From positions 1 to 5,902 of the forward strand of contig WGAD01000225.1 in NCBI GenBank assembly GCA_015489255.1: a stretch of 5,902 bases of DNA, read 5' to 3'. Shown piece by piece: positions 5,047-5,902 of the stretch. This DNA comes from Anaerolineales bacterium. Its GTDB lineage: Bacteria; Chloroflexota; Anaerolineae; Anaerolineales; Villigracilaceae. A program made the position numbers and the translations under genes. Each line of letters begins with the position of its first letter. Position 1 is the first letter of the stretch. The notes under the pieces are model-generated. The model was not told the origin of the DNA. It made no database searches and saw nothing but the letters and a program-made list of their open reading frames with translations.

Positions 5047-5686
5047 GATATATAGAGAGACCTGGCGTTACAAGAAACACAAGTGTCCAAGCCAAAAGAC
5101 CCATTATCAAAACCGCTAAGCGCGTCTGCCCATTTCTATGAAAGTACATTCCAAGTGCTGCGCTCGCCGTACCAAATACACCTAAAAGGGAAAAGAGATG
5201 TCCGCTCAGTTGTATGGGTATTTGAGATAATTTCTTAGCTCTAGAATAAGACAAGATTGGCATAAACCATAGCAGAATATGCAACATGATCAGAGTACCA
5301 TTCACTACAAGATTCCTTGGATAGTTTATTGTTGCGCCCAATAATGATACTGCAGACCACACCGCTCCAATGTACAAATACACCATTGTAAATAAAGTGG
5401 ACAGCCATCGGCGCCAAAATTGTCGCGAGTGCCACGCCCAACGCGTTAAGAATATGGACAACAAAATTCCACTCCCTACAAAGATTTCATCTGTCGTCAA
5501 GGGAGGAAAGATTGGCGGATCACTTCTAAAACCAGGATAGCGACCAGGGTTTCTTACTTCAAGAAGGATCAAATCAAGCCACCAGCACACCGAAGTAACG
5601 AATACCCACATGATCAATCCCAAAGTTATTGCTCTCCACAGAGGAAGAGAAACGACTTTAGGCGCTGAATCTTTCTCTAGCGACAT
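5036..5686 (-). CDS. Six-helix membrane protein of unknown function, 3' end replaced by the IS
   Basis: 216 aa as it stands. About six hydrophobic segments can be read: 17-42, 68-82, 97-118, 126-146, 160-182 and 189-212. The short N-terminus carries charged residues, and WAWHSRQFWRRW (83-94) is an Arg/Trp-rich loop, so N- and C-termini are probably cytoplasmic. I recognise no family and see no catalytic motif. The last three codons (Leu-Tyr-Ser) and the TAG come from the IS right end. Removing the IS and one GATATAT copy gives Tyr213 followed by LWDNRPWAQEEE and TGA, a 225-aa protein. All helices survive, so the truncated form may still fold. The start ATG has AAGGAG 5 nt upstream. It follows the upstream gene by 27 nt, consistent with an operon. 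The region is visibly AT-richer than the moaA side, suggesting horizontal gain. It might be an immunity or transport-like protein; neither is shown. Confidence 0.75.
   Translation of the reverse strand: MSLEKDSAPKVVSLPLWRAITLGLIMWVFVTSVCWWLDLILLEVRNPGRYPGFRSDPPIFPPLTTDEIFVGSGILLSIFLTRWAWHSRQFWRRWLSTLFTMVYLYIGAVWSAVSLLGATINYPRNLVVNGTLIMLHILLWFMPILSYSRAKKLSQIPIQLSGHLFSLLGVFGTASAALGMYFHRNGQTRLAVLIMGLLAWTLVFLVTPGLSIYLYS
5047..5053 (+). repeat. Target-site duplication, right copy (GATATAT)
   Basis: Identical to 3946-3952. It lies within the coding sequence of the membrane protein gene on the minus strand. Confidence 0.9.
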
Positions 5687-5691
5687 CGTGT

Positions 5692-5697
5692 CTCCTT
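5692..5697 (-). promoter_or_regulatory. Ribosome binding site of the membrane protein gene
   Basis: AAGGAG on the minus strand, 5 nt before the ATG at 5686. It supports this start and lies in the 27-nt gap after the upstream gene. Confidence 0.7.
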
Positions 5698-5713
5698 ACC
5701 AAAGATTTGCTAT

Positions 5714-5902
5714 TTACTTATACCACCAGGCATTAAGTCTTGTTTTTGCCCACGCAGGGAACCCAATTGCATCCACACCTATCCCAATTCCAAAGCCTAC
5801 AAAAGTAGTAAGGGTGAGAGCAACAGCAGGAGTAGCAATGAATGTGACCGCAGATGTCGGCAAGATGATAGGCGCTGCTGCAATCGCCCCGGCCACCAAT
5901 GC
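5714..5902 (-). CDS. C-terminus of an unknown protein with a Gly/Ala-rich hydrophobic tail (5' end outside window)
   Basis: The frame is open to the window edge, so the 62 visible residues are the end of a longer protein, or most of a small one; a TTG at 5899 is the only internal start-like codon near the edge and has no visible support. The visible part is hydrophobic: an Ala/Ile/Val-rich stretch (about 2-31) with prolines at 11, 15 and 25, then TTFVGFGIGIGVDAIGF (32-48) with alternating glycines, and a short polar, aromatic end (AWAKTRLNAWWYK). Such Gly-rich hydrophobic regions occur near the C-termini of membrane-inserting and secreted effector proteins, but also in ordinary membrane proteins. 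It stops 27 nt before the six-helix protein gene, so the two probably share a transcript. No family is recognised. Confidence 0.6.
   Translation of the reverse strand, partial: ALVAGAIAAAPIILPTSAVTFIATPAVALTLTTFVGFGIGIGVDAIGFPAWAKTRLNAWWYK

Overview
The window looks like a bacterial chromosome segment in two parts: a GC-rich housekeeping block (about 1-3900) and an AT-richer accessory block (about 5047-5902), with an intact insertion sequence between them. Gene content (ThrRS, an ACT-domain malic enzyme, a HAD hydrolase, MoaA, an IS481-type transposase), GC-rich codon use and strong GGAGG ribosome binding sites fit a GC-rich bacterium. Protein style makes Chloroflexota (Anaerolineae-like) my best guess, but the sequence does not prove it.

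Layout. 1-470 (+) is the 3' end of thrS, followed by a hairpin terminator (489-517) in a short convergent gap. 543-3587 (-) is a tight three-gene operon transcribed right to left: moaA, then a HAD phosphatase 5 nt downstream, then a malic enzyme whose start overlaps the HAD 3' end by 17 nt. A -10-like box (3641-3646) and a small hairpin with a T-run precede moaA. 3651-3911 holds a terminator-like hairpin, a palindrome-rich segment flanked by an 8-bp direct repeat, and an unlisted 28-codon ORF for a tiny membrane protein with an excellent ribosome binding site. 3953-5046 is a complete IS481-family element of 1094 bp with 25-bp inverted repeats and a perfect 7-bp target duplication (GATATAT). 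5036-5902 (-) carries a six-helix membrane protein gene and the 3' end of an upstream gene encoding a hydrophobic, Gly/Ala-rich C-terminus.

How it fits together. Removing the IS and one target-duplication copy restores a longer membrane-protein ORF. It reads through the junction into 12 codons ending LWDNRPWAQEEE and stops in an ATGA overlap with the 28-aa ORF. The right-hand genes and the tiny ORF were therefore probably one right-to-left operon, ending just upstream of moaA at the hairpin at 3651-3674 and later cut by the IS. The system most worth following up is this interrupted operon: a hydrophobic C-terminal tail, a six-helix membrane protein and a translationally coupled 28-aa membrane peptide. 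Its function is unknown; a toxin/immunity arrangement is one speculative reading.
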